From: Actinoplanes liguriensis
Lineage (GTDB): Bacteria > Actinomycetota > Actinomycetes > Mycobacteriales > Micromonosporaceae
DNA: 6,613 nucleotides
NCBI GenBank assembly: GCA_000715855.1
Contig: KL571264.1
Coordinates: 66,719-73,331, forward strand
Direction of reading: 5' to 3'
The position numbers were made by a program, and so were the translations under genes. Positions 5,890 through 6,613 of this stretch are shown in pieces (the first letter of the stretch is position 1; each line of letters begins with the position of its first letter). The notes beneath the pieces were generated by a model. It was not told where the DNA came from, did not search any database, and saw nothing but the letters and a program-made list of their open reading frames with translations.

Positions 5890-6613
5890 ATAGTCGCCGC
5901 GCAACACATTGAGCACGGACGGGCGCCACCACGCGAGCTCGGTGTCGTAGGTGCCGACCACCACCTCCTGGCCGCCCATCAGCCGTACCAGCTGGGCGCC
6001 GTGCGGCAGCGTCACCTCGGTGACCTGGCGCTCGGCCGGGCCCGCGGTCACCTCCTCGTGCCAGCGCACGAGATAGCCGTCGGCGGTGCCGACCGGCCCG
6101 GCCACACGGATCAGGCCACTGATCTGGCCGCCGCCCGCGGTGAGGAGTGCGTCCGCGACCTCCGCGGCGATCTCCGCCTGCACCCGCCGCATCGCCGGAG
6201 CAACCGGTCCACCCGGAACCGGAGTGGGAGCAACCGGTCCACCCGGAACCGGAGTGGGGGCGGCAGGCCCAGCCGGAGCCGGAATACCAGCGACCGGCTC
6301 AGCCGGGGCCGGCAAACCAGCGGCCGGAGAGCGCGGCTCAGCCGGAGAAGCGGCGACGGTTTCGGTCGCGGACGGGACGACTCGCCGGTGGACCAGCTCC
6401 TGCGCCCACCGCAACAGGTCGGGCACCTGCGGCCCGGTGAACTCGGCTCCCATCTGCGAACCGGGATTAACCGCCAGCCGGCAGCCGTCGCCCGGCCAGG
6501 CCCGCACCACCGCGACGAACGGCACCCGGATCGTCGCCCCCGAGAAGCCGGCGTCCCGCAGCCGCCGCGCCGAGGTGAACACCGCGACCGTCGCGTCGCC
6601 GGCGGCCCGCCGC
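5884..6613 (-). CDS. SseB-domain protein with Pro/Ala-rich linker and C-terminal domain of unknown function (5' end outside window)
   Basis: The frame is open to the window edge (243 codons seen), so the GTG at 6582 is probably internal. The visible start reads DATVAVFTSARRLRDAG...VPFVAVVRAWPGDGCRLAVNPGS, which fits the SseB N-terminal domain (V.TS..RL..AG ... WP.....L.VNPGS) found in many actinomycete proteins, often near type VII loci. A Pro/Ala/Gly linker with a duplicated PTPVPGGPVA unit follows, then about 100 residues (RRVQAEIAAEVADALL ... LPHGAQLVRLM ... ELAWWRPSVLNVLRGDYP) that I do not recognise. It has no membrane segment. It lies 75 nt upstream of the WXG100-like gene on the same strand. 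Its function is unknown; an accessory role in secretion or effector handling is inferred only from context. Confidence 0.8.
   Translation of the reverse strand, partial: RRAAGDATVAVFTSARRLRDAGFSGATIRVPFVAVVRAWPGDGCRLAVNPGSQMGAEFTGPQVPDLLRWAQELVHRRVVPSATETVAASPAEPRSPAAGLPAPAEPVAGIPAPAGPAAPTPVPGGPVAPTPVPGGPVAPAMRRVQAEIAAEVADALLTAGGGQISGLIRVAGPVGTADGYLVRWHEEVTAGPAERQVTEVTLPHGAQLVRLMGGQEVVVGTYDTELAWWRPSVLNVLRGDYP
6198..6257. repeat. Perfect 30-nt tandem duplication in the SseB-like gene linker
   Basis: Units 6198-6227 and 6228-6257 are identical. On the coding minus strand each gives the ten-residue unit PTPVPGGPVA in rotation. Degenerate relatives (LPAPAEPVAG, IPAPAGPAAP) precede it in the protein, so the linker appears to have grown by duplication. 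The absence of any base difference suggests a recent event. Confidence 0.9.

Noticed and set aside
5874..5912. 12-codon plus-strand ORF preceded by a perfect AAAGGAGG
   Set aside because: The spacing of 13 nt between AGGAGG and ATG is too long, the peptide is not recognisable, and the ATG is part of the palindrome. The purine motif is better explained as the complement of the leader CCTCCT.
6198..6257. 30-nt duplication as a possible CRISPR or attachment site
   Set aside because: The units are directly adjacent with no spacers, in frame, and code for a Pro-rich linker.

Overview
The window is very GC-rich, with G or C at most third codon positions. Its gene families (type VII secretion proteins, an SseB-like protein, an MmyB-like regulator) are typical of filamentous actinomycetes. 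Micromonosporaceae such as Actinoplanes would fit, but the genus is inferred from general resemblance and not from any search.

Almost everything is on the minus strand. Read in the direction of transcription (high to low coordinates), the layout is: (1) an SseB-domain protein with a Pro/Ala-rich linker, cut by the right window edge (5884-6613); (2) a 75-nt gap holding a perfect 8-bp-arm palindrome and a strong ribosome binding site; (3) a 115-residue WXG100/EspC-like small secreted protein (5461-5808); (4) a 25-nt junction containing a 7-codon mini-ORF whose stop overlaps the next start; (5) a 1584-residue polymorphic toxin (681-5435); (6) an 83-nt gap with two 31-nt direct repeats; (7) a 159-residue protein resembling DUF6301, the candidate immunity protein (118-597). 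The left edge carries the last 50 codons of a plus-strand MmyB-type helix-turn-helix regulator (1-153), whose 3' end overlaps gene 7 tail-to-tail by 36 nt.

The proposed system is a type VII (ESX-like) secretion effector cassette. The small WXG100-like protein, which has a YxxxD export motif, would be co-secreted with or chaperone the large effector. The effector has a helical WXG100-like/CpnT-like N-terminus, a disordered linker of about 520 residues rich in Gly/Ser/Arg/Asp/Glu, a middle region with an HExxE zincin-like motif, and a C-terminal module with D...ExK...QQG residues expected of a PD-(D/E)xK nuclease-fold toxin. The downstream small gene would protect the producer. The architecture follows known actinobacterial toxins. 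The specific toxin/immunity pairing, the HExxE domain, the coupling mini-ORF, the intergenic repeats and the palindrome are the parts worth testing. No RNA genes, CRISPR arrays or insertion sequences were seen.
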